NCBI GenBank assembly: GCA_036898135.1
Contig: CM072512.1
Coordinates: 44,277,704 to 44,341,703 of the forward strand
DNA: 64,000 nucleotides
Direction of reading: 5' to 3'
Source: Oncomelania hupensis
Taxonomy: Eukaryota > Mollusca > Gastropoda > Littorinimorpha > Pomatiopsidae
A program made the translations under genes and the position numbers. This document shows, in pieces, positions 37,425 through 56,561 of the stretch; position 1 is the first letter of the stretch; the number at the start of each line of letters is the position of its first letter. The notes under the pieces were generated by a model, which did not search any database, was not told where the DNA came from, and worked only from the letters and a program-made list of their open reading frames with translations.

Positions 37425-37983
37425 ATATTTAGAAAAATATCCTTGTCATCCATGTAGTTTAATTTTCGAGGCATTTTCTCAGACAAAGCAAGCACCAACC
37501 ACTTCGTTACGGGAGGCCCAGCTGAACTCGCTCACGAAATGTCAGACCATTATGTGCTGCCTTCGACACTGAGAGATCAAACCAAAGACCCCCCAATTCA
37601 TTTCTACCACTGTAAGGACCACAGTACATTTCATTTCATTCAAATAATACTATAAATTTAACTTTTCAACCGTCCTGTACTATGCATTGCAATCATTATA
37701 ATCACAGATTCACTTCATTACATAACACTGGACATGTACCGATACAACGATGAATGCAGTTGACTTAACGTTAAGCTTATCACTCTGACGGTCACAGGGT
37801 CACGTGCGTGGGGCAGGTACAATCAAACAGGTGTTTCGGACACAAACCTGCATAATCACGCCATTGTCAGCCAGTCAACAACAGGTGGATGACCTGCTTT
37901 TTAGGCACTTTCACACTGACACTGAAACAGGCAAACCAAAAGAAAGAAGGCAGAAAGACAAACAGACAGACAGGCATACACAC
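37425..37983. other. No gene recognised
   Basis: Unassigned sequence. It ends in CATACACAC directly before the LTR-like repeat. Confidence 0.4.
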
Positions 37984-38549
37984 TGTTACACGTATAGTCG
38001 ATTTAGCCACGAAGCTTGAATCTTGATATGTGTAACTCGAATTCGTTTATCCACGCAGCCTGTTCACTCAGCAACAAGGCAGGAGTGGTCGTATAAAGTG
38101 TTCCAACTTTATTCAGTAAACATCCACAACTGCATACAAGATCGATTTCCAAAAATCACTCTTTTCACAAGCAGACAGGGCATTACTTACATAGCCTCTC
38201 CGCAATCCAGAGAAACTTCGAACATTCCAGAATGACGCAATAAAACCCAATCCAAATAAAACTCGTCACCCGAACTATGCACTGTCTTTCGTCATAGAAC
38301 ATTCCGCAGTTTACAAGCTATCACCCGATAGATCTGGAAAATTCGAGCAATAATAAACAAGAATCTGGAAAATTCGATTGATAATAAACAACTAATTCCA
38401 GAAGGTTCTCAATAATACTACAACAATATCGATGTACGGAAATTATACAAAGCTTTTTGCAGCAACAGCGCAGAATCAAATACACGCTGTTATTGCATGC
38501 TTGGCAATAGAAAACGTTCGGAACTATCATGCGTTTCTCAATCGTAACA
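37984..38549 (-). mobile_element. Solo LTR-like repeat, copy A
   Basis: It starts TGTTAC and ends GTAACA, as LTRs do (TGT...ACA), and is 566 bp. A polyadenylation-like AATAAAGTTGG lies on the minus strand at about 38105-38116, so the LTR is probably read leftward. CATACACAC directly precedes and follows it, but the site is CA-rich so the duplication length is ambiguous. No internal retroelement sequence adjoins. It is aligned with 58513-59159 over most of its length. Confidence 0.75.
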
Positions 38550-38759
38550 CATACACACACCACACACACAAACCCACCTACACACACACACCCACACACA
38601 CCCACGCACAACACACACACACACATGCACACAGTTTCACAACTGCATGCCGATAATTTTATTCACGACTAAAACAGATGTTTAAATATTAAATAAGCAC
38701 ACTGGCATGTACTAGGGGCGGATTATTCACTTCATGGAGGTGTACGAGGGGTGGGGTGG

Positions 38760-38802
<43 letters not shown>

Positions 38803-39505
38803 CCTGATGACATTCTGTGATTTATTGGACACTTTTTATTTCCCTATTGCTACAGCCGACTTCTATTGTAAACTAAACGGCAAATAGGACAGCAGTTACT
38901 TATACAAAAATATCGAAACGATAAAATATCGAGAACGTTCGATTAAATGGCGCTTCGACTTTTTGTCTGATCGATATGTTGTCCTTTCAATATTGTCATT
39001 CCAATAACGGCATAACTCAGTGGTCAGAGCCACGACCCCAACACGAACTGACTTCACAAACAACACACACACACGCCAGAAGCTCTGAGCAAGTGCGCAA
39101 AGAGAAACCCACACGCTTACACCAAATATTGACAAAAACACCACACACACGGAAAGATGTTTCGACACAATAAACGATCATATGTCGGTCGACAAATATT
39201 CGATCACCTTCCATTTTAAGACATTTCGATCATAACGGTTCGAAGACAAAATAACACCAACTACGCTAAGCTTTTCAGAATCCAAATTAATTCAGGATTT
39301 ATTGAATACGACGTCATTGAACACATACAAACGTACAAGGTACAGAACCCTAAAATCATGAATTTTTTTCCGACTAAAACAGATGTTAAATAATTAAAAG
39401 GGTGAAGCCATAATATTTATTGGAGGTTTGAGGATTGGTGGAGGGTGAAGGGGGTGGGTGGGTTAAAAATGAAAAAAAAAACGTGTGGTTTTGTCATTGT
39501 TGTCG

Positions 39506-39507
<2 letters not shown>
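38550..39507. other. No gene; CA- and GT-rich tracts
   Basis: A CA-rich stretch at 38550-38640 and (GT)n at 38763-38801. Nothing coding is supported. Confidence 0.5.

Positions 39508-39508
<1 letters not shown>

Positions 39509-39546
<38 letters not shown>
39509..39546. repeat. (GT)n microsatellite
   Basis: About 18 GT units. Confidence 0.95.
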
Positions 39547-39547
<1 letters not shown>

Positions 39548-39589
39548 TTGTGTGTGTTATTTTATTTTTAATTTCCTTATTTTTACCCA

Positions 39590-39750
39590 TGCCCTTGCAG
39601 ATCATGAAGGCACAATCAGCATAGGGGGTAGAGCAACCTCCAACATCTGACATGATGCGCTCCAAATGCCCTTGCAGATCATGAAGGCACGGTCAGCACA
39701 GGAGGTAGAGCAAACTCCAAAACCCCGTTTTGCGGATGACATTGATTACT
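39590..39750 (+). repeat. Two short duplicated LINE RT fragments
   Basis: CCCTTGCAGATCATGAAGGC appears at 39593 and again at 39668, each followed by AGCATAGGGGGTAGAGCAA-like sequence. The second continues CCGTTTTGCGGATGACATTG. These equal the RT segment 31423-31498 (ADHEGTVSIGG...RFADDID). Between them is a piece read backwards in the LINE (CATCTGACATGATGCGCTCC), so this is a rearranged fragment. Confidence 0.8.
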
Positions 39751-39809
39751 CCAGAGATAACTACGTATATAATATAAATATCAGGTATGTCAGCTTGTGG
39801 CCAGCGATA

Positions 39810-40337
39810 CATTACATTACATTATTATTGCTTTAGGTCCAGCGGACTCTTCCGAGCCAAATCAGGACCGGAAAGAAGAAAAAGAAGCTGAAGAAGAAGT
39901 GGTAAAATAAAGCTCTCCACATCACTTTACATAAAACATTACAAGGGGACGGCTGAGGCATCACAACTATCAAAGTTTACAAAAAAACAAAATAAAATAC
40001 AAACATCGCCATAAATTCATCAAACAAACACATACAATAAAAACCTACATTGCTAAATAATAACATCATAGGAAGCCCTAGTGAACCTGGCAAAAAGCCT
40101 AATATTCCCAAGCTGATCCAACAGACACTCATACACAAACAAGGAGTCTTGTACAAGAGTTTTCAAGAAAAAAGGTAGGTACTGGTCTAGCGAAGAAGAA
40201 GATAGTATAGCAGATTGATAGAACAGAGCAGGAAGAGAAGAGAAATGAGAAAGACAGCGACAGTGGGATTTAAAGCACTAAATTTCCAGAAAGTGGGGAT
40301 ACTATTTATACTGAAACCCCCGGGACCCCAACGGAGG
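39810..40337 (-). mobile_element. Retroposon with (TAATG)n tail and 12-bp duplication
   Basis: A perfect 12-bp direct repeat TGGCCAGCGATA flanks it (39798-39809 and 40338-40349). On the minus strand it begins near CCTCCGTTGGGGTCCCGGGG and ends GGACCTAAAGCAATAATAAT plus a (TAATG)n tail. A second copy is on the plus strand at about 49976-50543. No protein is evident, so it is a non-autonomous element or the 3' UTR of a 5'-truncated LINE. Confidence 0.9.
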
Positions 40338-40349
40338 TGGCCAGCGATA

Positions 40350-41578
40350 ATAGCAAAGGTGAGCAGAACCGATGACCAAACTGATACAACAGATTATCAT
40401 GTGCAATAATAATTAGGAAACGCCGCTTTGAAAAAGAAGAAGAAGAAGAAGAAGTGCAAGGTTCAAGATAGTTATTATCCCCATGTTTACAAAAGGAAAT
40501 TTGACAAGTGGGCAACATGACAGGAACATGAAAAATAAAGCATCAAATATAACACCGCCATAGGCCATTCAATCGCATAAAAAATCTCATACCCTCCAGC
40601 AATCAAACACTATCAATTAAGAAAATAACAATAGAATGTACCCTACAGTGATATTAATTACACGCGGCCAATTTAAGGCATAACTAAAAAGGAACTATCC
40701 CAGTTACATGTATATAGTTAAGACCTCAACAAATATTGGGTCAGATAATTTCATTTACGACACTAAATAAAAATGGACGATACAGATTTACTAACTCAAG
40801 TATGCATACAATTACTAGTGTTAAGAAGCAAGAACATACGCAGGTTCAATACAAAACAAAGGAGACAGTATAACATTTCAAAGCAGTCTACGGTAAGAAG
40901 ACGAAGAAGAAGAAGAAGAAGAAGAAGAGACTACTTTACATTGGATTGGATAAAAAAAAAAAAAAAAAAAAGACACGTTGTATTGCCTCAAGGAATAGGC
41001 CTGTTTATAGACCCTAATTACTTTTTTGTCTAGGTCGGTTATCGCATCTTTAATCATCAGACACTGATAGAAGAATGTATGTGTCTCGCCACAACATAGT
41101 CGTTATTATTTTATTTTATTCTTTTAAGATCCTTGGGCACAATAAAATAAAATGATTGTTTGCTCCGTGTTCGCTTCCATTGACACTACTCTTGGCCGAG
41201 TTAAAGAACACTTTAAAAACGAGCTGAAGGTCCAGGACAGTATAGAAGGGAGAGAGAGAGAGAGACAGAGAGAGAGACATAGACAGATAGAAGGAGAGCG
41301 AGAGACAAAGAGACAGACAGAGAGAGAGAGTTGTTAAATAGATGTTCTTATATTATATAGCGCACGAAGCAGATCAAACAGACAGAAAGAGACAAAGTTA
41401 GTTAGTCATTGTTTAGAGACAGAGACAGAGTAACGTTACAGAAGTATTTGATATAAACAATGACGAAGGCATTTCAATAGGATGGTCAAAACCATTTCCT
41501 TCCAATATGCAAATAGTTGGAAAGCCCATATTCTACGTGCGACCAACGTAGTTTTAAACTAACATGTCGTTCATATTG

Positions 41579-41653
<75 letters not shown>

Positions 41654-42173
41654 GAAAGACAGACAGAGACAGGGAGCCAGGGACAAAGGCGTACAGAGAC
41701 AGAGAGAAGGAGAGAGCAACAGAGGGAAACAGATAGGGAGATAGATACAGAGAGAAGTAGAAAGAGACACAGAGAAACAGAGAGAGACAGAGAAAGACAA
41801 AAAGACAGAGAGAGTTGTTAAATAGATATTCTTTTATAGCGCACGAAGCAGGTCAAAGAACGACTAAGCAGCCAAGATATGTGTCTGTGTCAGTGCGCGC
41901 GCAGGCGTGTATGTGTGTTTGAAGTGTGTGTGTGTGTGCGTTTGTGTGTGTGTTATGTGTGTGTGTGTGCAAGAGAGATGGGGGTGTGTGTGTGACAGAT
42001 AGGGGATTGGAGGCGGTGAATCCGGAGGAAACAGGAAAAGAGGGACAATCTTGCAAATTAAGAAATTTGCAGTAACAATTCCAGTTTCTGTTATGCGAGG
42101 TAGGTGAACACAGCGGGAATCTTGTCTTTTTGTGATGTAATGACCTCCATTCTAGAAGTGCGGGCACACGAAC
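40350..42173. other. No gene; GA-rich repeats and TATAGCGCACGAAGCA duplication
   Basis: 40432-40455 (GAA)n, 40465-40512 the dispersed TTATTATCCCC...AAGGAAATTTG motif, 40896-40929 (GAA)n, an A-run near 40950, 41250-41335 and 41581-41820 GA/ACAG repeats. GAGAGTTGTTAAATAGAT followed by TATAGCGCACGAAGCAG occurs at both 41325-41375 and 41810-41855, so this block is duplicated. Confidence 0.6.
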
Positions 42174-42181
42174 TGTCCACC

Positions 42182-42316
42182 CACAGGCGCTTGTATCAGG
42201 ACACGCGAGCGCCTATGCCTGTGACGCGTCTCCCTTTGGTTATCTATAATACATAACCAAAGGGAGACGCGTCACTCCGGCATAGGCGCTCGCGTGTCCT
42301 GATACAAGCGCCTGTG
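42182..42316. mobile_element. 135-bp palindromic MITE with 8-bp target duplication
   Basis: Arms of 62 and 64 bp (42182-42243 and 42253-42316) are complementary except for one 2-base gap and an adjacent mismatch near 42220, around a 9-base loop. The ends are CACAGGCGC and GCGCCTGTG. A perfect 8-bp direct repeat TGTCCACC lies outside (42174-42181 and 42317-42324). An 8-bp duplication fits hAT or P-type transposases; the family is not certain. Confidence 0.93.
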
Positions 42317-42324
42317 TGTCCACC

Positions 42325-45184
<2,860 letters not shown>

Positions 45185-46110
45185 GGTTCTTTTTATTCAA
45201 CAATATTGACAAAGCGACTGAATTATGCACCATTTGCCCGAAATATCGTACCCTAATAAAGTTCATAAAATAATATTTTAAAATCAACTGAAATATGTGC
45301 AGACTTTTAACGTCATTTTTAGTACTACGCGATTAATTATTTAAACAAAATTTCCTTTCACTTTCTGTCACAAATGAATTTATCGATTTATATATCTAAC
45401 CTGTACTTTTGACAGAAGTTATTTTGAGGTTAATCTTATTTTTCCCTTGTGGGCCACACCATGTGACGCTGAAATGAGTGAGAAATATTTCGAATACTTT
45501 CAAAGTTTGTTTTTCTTCAAAGAATTTACATCAAATATTGGTAATAAATTACCACTGTAAATTGCTGAATTTATTTCGAAGGGTCTATATTACTCGTGTA
45601 GCCGAGCGGAGTAGTTGACTCTCGCCTCTCGGCCACCACCTCGAGAACACCGCCCAACCCGATCTGTTATTTTCATGTATCCCTCGCAAGAGGGACATAA
45701 AAATATTTGCCCTGCAAGGGGGCCGGGAAGCGCGTTGTTAGTAAACCGAGTTGCCGGCTACTAGTGCCACGACACTTCATACAGGTCACTGCCACTGACC
45801 TGCATAAAATGCCCGCCGACAATGTAGTCCTGCTCATCACCAAAAGCAGAAGATGAATGGTCAGGCGTGGAGAACATATGTCTTGTCACCTTGTCCTGCA
45901 TAATCCAATGGCCACACCAAAGGATTCTGCACAGCATAAGCCACCCAAGGCAAGACTAACCAAGAAATGGAAGGTAGACAATCCCTCCCAGGCGTGGACC
46001 AGTCGCCTCCCTTTACGCCACATTTGTAAATAGTGTCATAGAGAAATAGGAAACAGATCAAACTGGCTGTTTGGGACCACTGCATCCGAGCCCTTGGTAT
46101 ACCCTATAGG
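45185..46110 (+). repeat. Long dispersed repeat, copy 1, with nested insertion
   Basis: It shares the blocks AATTATGCACC, AAATAATATT, TACTACGCGATT, ACAAATGAATTTAT, GTTATTTTG.GGTTAATCTT, TTTCGAATACTTTC, TTTATTTCGAAGGG, GAGAAATAGGAAACAG and TCCGAGCCCTTGGTATAC with 48255-49110, in the same order. About 440 bp between TTCGAAGGG and GAGAAATAGG (45593-46030) is absent from copy 2. It starts with a tRNA-like GTGTAGCCGAGCGG and may be a SINE. Confidence 0.75.
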
Positions 46111-47157
46111 CTTATGTGTGGTGGTGGAAGTTGTAGTTTCTATGCAGTGTTGTGAAATGGGGTTTGCGCACGGTAGGACTTGGGGAATAATTTTGTGTCT
46201 CGTGCGCTAATGTTCTCTAAGTGTTCACGTGTATGTGTGTGTGTTTGTTTGTATGTATGCTTGTATATAGGTGTGTGTGTGTGTTTGTGTGTGTATATAT
46301 GGATGTGCATGTGTGTGTGTGTGTGTGTGTGTGTGTTTGAGAAGGAGAAAAAGGGACAGAAACTATGAGCGCGTGCACTTCAATAACCAGATTCCTAGGC
46401 ATATTAAATATCAAAATTAACTAAGAAAGCCGCACAAAAATGGCAGTCATGACCAGCAGACCGTTTGCGTTATTATATAGAAGGAAAGCGCATTAAAGGG
46501 CATTATATTGCAAAATAACTGCGCTGTACAAGGAAATATTCATAGTTTTGACTGCAATCAGACAAATGGTATTTGTTCCTTGTGACTCAATCATCAGACC
46601 ATGAGATGCCATTTCCTTTCCTTCACTACTTAGTTTTCAAGTCGTATCAATTGGTTGTAATTTAGGTAATTGTATAACCAGATAACCTGGGACAAACTCC
46701 AATATATTGAACTTGCACACTCCAAAACAGGATTCGTTATTTTTGGGTGCATTTCCAGGCTTATCTTGTAAACACTTTGAAATAGTTGGGAATCCGAACG
46801 AGCCAAATGTCAGATTGTTGGTCGGTCCGTTGAGCGCCATATCTCAAGAGCTCCTGAATAAAGTTTTGACGAAACTTCAGAGGAACATTGCCTATTCACA
46901 CTTTTCTGCTATCCTATGCACCAACGGGAATCCCCTCAATGAAACATACTTCCGGTTTTTTTCTCCGCGTGTTTTAGTGAGTTATTTCCAAATATTCAAG
47001 AATAATAACATGTGTCACTGGCCACCTGTATCGTACCCTCACATATTTTTTATTTTTTTTTTGCTGCAGTTTATTATCCCTTTCTATCGCCAGTGGCGCG
47101 CCTAAACCCTACCTACCTAACATTATTTGTGAATTTTTGAAAAATATTCGGAAAAAC
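46111..47157. other. No gene; GT-rich tract and ATATCTCAAGA repeat unit
   Basis: 46215-46340 is GT-rich. 46845-46905 (ATATCTCAAGAGCTCC... ACGAAACTTCAGAGGAACAT) matches 47925-47985 (ATATCTCAAGAACCAC... CCAAACTTCATAGGAACAT), a repeated unit. Open frames across it are not conserved. Confidence 0.5.
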
Positions 47158-47270
47158 ATAACGCCCAGATGCTGGATCGAACCCACACCTGTCAGGCGCC
47201 ATTGGTTTCTGGCTTGTGGACAAGGCAAGTTAGTCCCGCCTTAGCCCACTTGGCCACAACGCTCGCATAA
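47158..47270 (-). mobile_element. tRNA-like SINE or tRNA-derived sequence
   Basis: The minus strand reads GTTGTGGCCAAGTGGGCTAA (A-box type, near 47245) and GGGTTCGATCCAGC (B box, near 47170-47183) about 75 bases apart. That spacing is larger than in a class I tRNA and suits a class II tRNA-like head. The 3' end is not resolved. Confidence 0.55.
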
Positions 47271-47667
47271 CATAGTCAGTTACTTCGTGTTTTGTGAAGG
47301 TTGCGACGGCGAAGCTATGGAAAACTACAAGAGTCTTCAGGTCCTGTTTCACTTTCTGTCGATGATCGACGCACCTCCGAAGTCGCCACAAATACAGGCC
47401 TCTACGATTGTTTTTTGCATCCTTTCACTGATCATGTCCACCGTTTTTATACTTATCCCACTCGTTTTCTGGCTCTAACAATCGTCGTTTTCGGCAATTT
47501 GCCATATTTAAAAGTCACGCATCAAGCTTTGATAAAAGCAAAACAAGCTAGACCGGAACTTGGTTTCATGCTAACCTCGTTTTAATTTATAATGGCGATA
47601 CCCACGAGTTTTTATGAGAGGTGCCGGAAAGTTGTGAATAGGTTAGTCGTCTGGGTCAAAGTCAGTC

Positions 47668-47730
<63 letters not shown>

Positions 47731-48254
47731 GATCTGACTAGAATATTCCTATTTCAATGATATATTTTGATTACTATGTAGACTATTATTACTGTTAATG
47801 TAACATTCTAACCACTTTCAAAGTTCAGTATAAAAAAAAAGGTACCGACTCTATGCTTTCTCAGCACAATGTTAGTGACTGTCAGTCGGTCAGTTGGACG
47901 CATGCATATCTCATGCATATCTCATGCATATCTCAAGAACCACAAAACGAGTTTTGACCAAACTTCATAGGAACATTACATATGATAGTGCCTTGCCCCC
48001 CCCCCCCCCCCTCCCATCCCTGCCATATTATTAGCTCTAACGCAAAGATCAATGTCACTGGGGTAGATTTTGTTGCTAAACACGTTTTGCTCAACATCTC
48101 AACAAAGGCTAAACCGAACCGGTTGAGTTTCAGTATACAAGTACTTCGGATCGTGGACCATCCTTTTGTAGCAGTGCGGTTGACAAAACCGAAAAGTAAC
48201 ACTTTTGAACACGCTTAAATGGCAACTATGAGTGTCTGGAAATACATTTGAATG
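47271..48254. other. No gene confirmed; (AAC)n tract
   Basis: Two overlapping frames at 47287-47585 stay open for 63 and 94 codons without recognised features. (AAC)n lies at 47669-47731 and a C-run at 47997-48011. Confidence 0.4.
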
Positions 48255-48535
48255 GCTTGGTTTGTTTTTTCTTATCAACGATTTTGACAGTGCGAATAAG
48301 TTATGCACCGTTCATCAGAAATATCGTGCTGTAATGAAGTTCAGAAAATAATATTGTGAAATTAGGCGAAAGCTATACATATTTTAACGTAATTTTTATT
48401 ACTACGCGATTTATTATTTATTCAATTTTTTAAAAACTTTCTTTCACAAATGAATTTATTGAATTTATATCAAAATCGTACTTTTGAAAGGAGTTATTTT
48501 GGTGTTAATCTTTTTTTTTTCTCTGTGGGGCCACG

Positions 48536-48733
48536 GTGCAAGGAGGCAGAAGAAGAGAGAGACAGAAAAAGAGAAAGAGGGGAAGGCAACATTCGAGAAT
48601 GGACTGGCTGGACACTGAGTGAAGCCATGAGGGTTGCGGAGAACAGAGAAAGATGGAGTACGCTGGTTAAACGATCATCCGTGGTGCCCCTAAAGACTTT
48701 CGAGTTGGGGTATAGGATAGGATAGTATAGGGG
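48536..48733 (+). mobile_element. LINE 3'-end fragment with GGATA tail, nested
   Basis: Reads VQGGRRRERDRKRERGEG, NIREWTGWTLSEAMRVAENR, ERWSTLVKRSSVVPL and a GGATA-type tail. It is the same C-terminus as 17337-17493 and 32010-32096. The basic stretch follows the RNA-binding-like GGRRRGRQRKRW block of the family. Confidence 0.88.
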
Positions 48734-48925
48734 TCACACTCCGTGTCATTGAAATCCGTGATCAAACTTTTCGAATACTTTCATTGAGTTGTTTTCTTTT
48801 CTTCAAAGAAGCGACATCACAAATTAGTATATATTCCCAGGATAAACTGCTGATTTTATTTCGAAGGGTTCTCTGAAATATCAGTTTAATGGAGAAATAG
48901 GAAACAGTCAAATTGATTGTTTAGT

Positions 48926-49063
48926 CTCGAGCGACGTGGGTTCGAATGCTGACTTCAGCAATCTATTTTGTGATTGCTGGATAGTAGTGGCCAGCGCTTT
49001 GAGAAGCTCTCTGAGCTTATAAGTGCGCTATATAAGAGAAATATCTTTCTTTATTAGGACCAT
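48926..49063 (+). mobile_element. 5'-truncated SINE fragment, nested
   Basis: B-box-like GTGGGTTCGAATGCTGAC, then ATTGCTGGATAGTAGTGGCC, AGCGCTTTGAGAAGCTCTCT, AAGTGCGCTATATAAGAGAA. The 3' half equals, reversed, 55415-55470. It is absent from the homologous site in copy 1 of the host repeat (near 46070). Confidence 0.75.
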
Positions 49064-49110
49064 TGTATCGGAGTCCTTGGTATACTCTAAAGGTCTATGA
49101 TTTATCGAGC

Positions 49111-49651
49111 TTGGTGGACACCGCTGGGTCTGGCTTGTTTTATTGTGTATATATCTTTTCGTTGCCTTTTGTTTTCCTAAGAAAAAACACTTAATCGGTT
49201 AATTGTAATTTCCTGTGTGGTTCTTATGGATGTTGAAACTGGCCTGAAAATATAAAGTAAATCTTCCGTCAAATTAAAAAAAAGATTCATCGACGGATGC
49301 TTGTGTGATTAATGTTAGACTTCATGCCGCGGGAAACGAAGTGTTGAAGTTGTGAATGCCCAATTGTCTGTTTCAAATAAAACCTCTTGATTTGTCAAGT
49401 GCTTGCTGCCTTTAGTATGATCTTTATGTCACTTTGCGAAGTCGCCATTTGTGTTTCAAGCCGTGGGGTTGAACTGACTGATAGCATAGCATAGTATAGT
49501 ATAGTATAGTATAGTATAGTAGAGTAGAGTAGAGTAGAGTAGAGTAGAGTAGAGTAGAGTAGAGTAGAGTAGAGTAGAGTAGAGTGCAAGAAACTACAAG
49601 AGACTAGTTTGGCGTGTAACAGACTACAATGATGTGGGGATTTACATGTAG
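49111..49651. other. No gene; AGTAT/AGAGT pentamer array
   Basis: 49486-49585 is a pentamer array that changes from AGCAT/AGTAT to AGAGT units. No coding evidence in the rest. Confidence 0.6.
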
Positions 49652-49722
49652 GATCCAGTTATATCAGTGCGCGGTCATTTATGCGTGCTTAATCCGCATC
49701 TTTGCTCAAACTGGCGATGACC
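49652..49722 (+). CDS. Weak candidate exon upstream of FN3 gene
   Basis: Open frame IQLYQCAVIYACLIRIFAQT, then GDD, between TACATGTAG and C|GTAAGT. Its end phase (one base, C) joins the next exon (CA...) to give Pro, continuing RVHMYMPRNLTVV. It has a strong donor but a poor pyrimidine tract. It could be the end of a preceding FN3 or Ig domain, or chance. Confidence 0.25.
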
Positions 49723-49975
49723 GTAAGTATTCTACTGGCACTCTTTTCGTTTGATTTTAAATCAACAAACACTGTTATGTATGTGTATGTGTGTGTGTGA
49801 GAGAAAGAGAGAGATTGTGTGTGTGCGTAGGTGTGTGTGTGTGTGTGTTTGTAAAAGTTGGAGTGGAAGTGAGGGTCTTCTTCTTCTTCTTCTTGTCCTC
49901 CTCCTGCTTTTTCTCTCCAAAATGTATTAAGGCTGCGCTGTGCTCTTCTTCATCGCCACTATTGATGGCGACGAC

Positions 49976-50543
49976 TGTTGGGGTGCCGGGGGTTTCAGTA
50001 TAAATAGTATCCCCACTTTCTGGAAATTTAGTGCTTTAAATTCCCACTGTCTCTGTCATTCTCATTTGATCTTTCTCATTCCTGATCTGTTCTATCAATC
50101 TGCTATACTATCTTCTTCTTCGCTAGACCAGTCACCTACCTTTTTTCTTGAAAACTCTTCCAGGACAAGACTCCTTATTTGTGTATGAGGTCGGTTGGAT
50201 CAGCTTGGGAATATTGGACGCTTTCTGCCAAGTGGTCACCAGGGCTTCCTATGATGTTATTATTTAGCAATGTAGGCATTTTATATGTATGTGTTTTGTT
50301 GATGATTTATAATGATGTTTGTGTTCTATTTTGTTTTTGTAAACGGGGGTTCGATGGGTTGGGGTGCGGCCTCAGCGTCCCCTGCGTGGGATGTCTTTAT
50401 TGTGAGGCTGGTGGAGAGCTTTCAGTTTGACCACTAGGGTTGTTTCGGCGGATCTTTTATGCGGATCTGCGGTTGTCCGGTCCTGATTTGGCTCAGAAGA
50501 GTCCGCTGGACCTAAAGCAATAATCATGTAATGTAATATAATG
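49976..50543 (+). mobile_element. Retroposon with (TAATG)n tail, second copy
   Basis: The sense-strand copy of the element at 39810-40337. It shares TTGGGGTGCCGGGGGTTTCA, GTATAAATAGTATCCCCACT, TGGAAATTTAGTGCTTTAAA, TGATCAGCTTGGGAATATT-type blocks, and the end GCTCAGAAGAGTCCGCTGGA plus a TAATG tail. It stops 15 bases before the acceptor-bounded FN3 exon at 50559. Confidence 0.85.
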
Positions 50544-50558
50544 TTTCTTTGTCATCAG

Positions 50559-56129
<5,571 letters not shown>

Positions 56130-56561
56130 GATAACAACTTTGCCTACGTCAACTGTCCGTATAAACCAACCTGATTATTTTTCTTCTGCTGAACTACAGA
56201 GAGCGAAGACACGACAACATAATTCTGAAACTTTGGGGTACGCGCATCAAACTCTTTTCAGCTGTGTTTTGATCAGTAGGTCAACTGAAAATATTTTGTA
56301 AAACATTAATTGACGTTGTTGACATTCTTAAAATAGCAAAATACTGATAATACTAACCATAACTGATAACATAGATGAAGATGAACACAAAGATTTCCCA
56401 TCCAAAGTAACAGTATGCCTTATGTGTTGTCTTGTAGTATTTGGATGATGTAGGCCTATATTTTGTTAGCATAAGTGACTGACTGTCTGAACATTTCCCC
56501 CCATACCACACCACACTTTCCATTCTAAATAAATGAACTTTGCTGTCTGTTCGATCCATGC
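56130..56561 (+). other. Probable 3' UTR of the FN3 gene, then unassigned
   Basis: AT-rich, no coding signal. No canonical AATAAA was seen close to the stop; AATAAA occurs at 56528-56533. Confidence 0.4.

Larger units (their letters stand above)
48255..49110 (+). repeat. Long dispersed repeat, copy 2, with two nested insertions
   Basis: Homologous blocks are listed under the copy at 45185. Here the repeat is split by a LINE 3' fragment (48536-48733) and by a SINE fragment (48926-49063). Copy 1 lacks both and so serves as the empty-site reference. Confidence 0.75.

Noticed and set aside
46637..47105. 67- and 132-codon frames on opposite strands
   Set aside because: They cover a dispersed ATATCTCAAGA repeat unit also found at 47925 where the frame is not kept.
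47287..47585. Possible two-frame membrane protein
   Set aside because: Hydrophobic stretch in one frame only, no splice signals or recognised motif, and it lies among repeats. Kept as unassigned.
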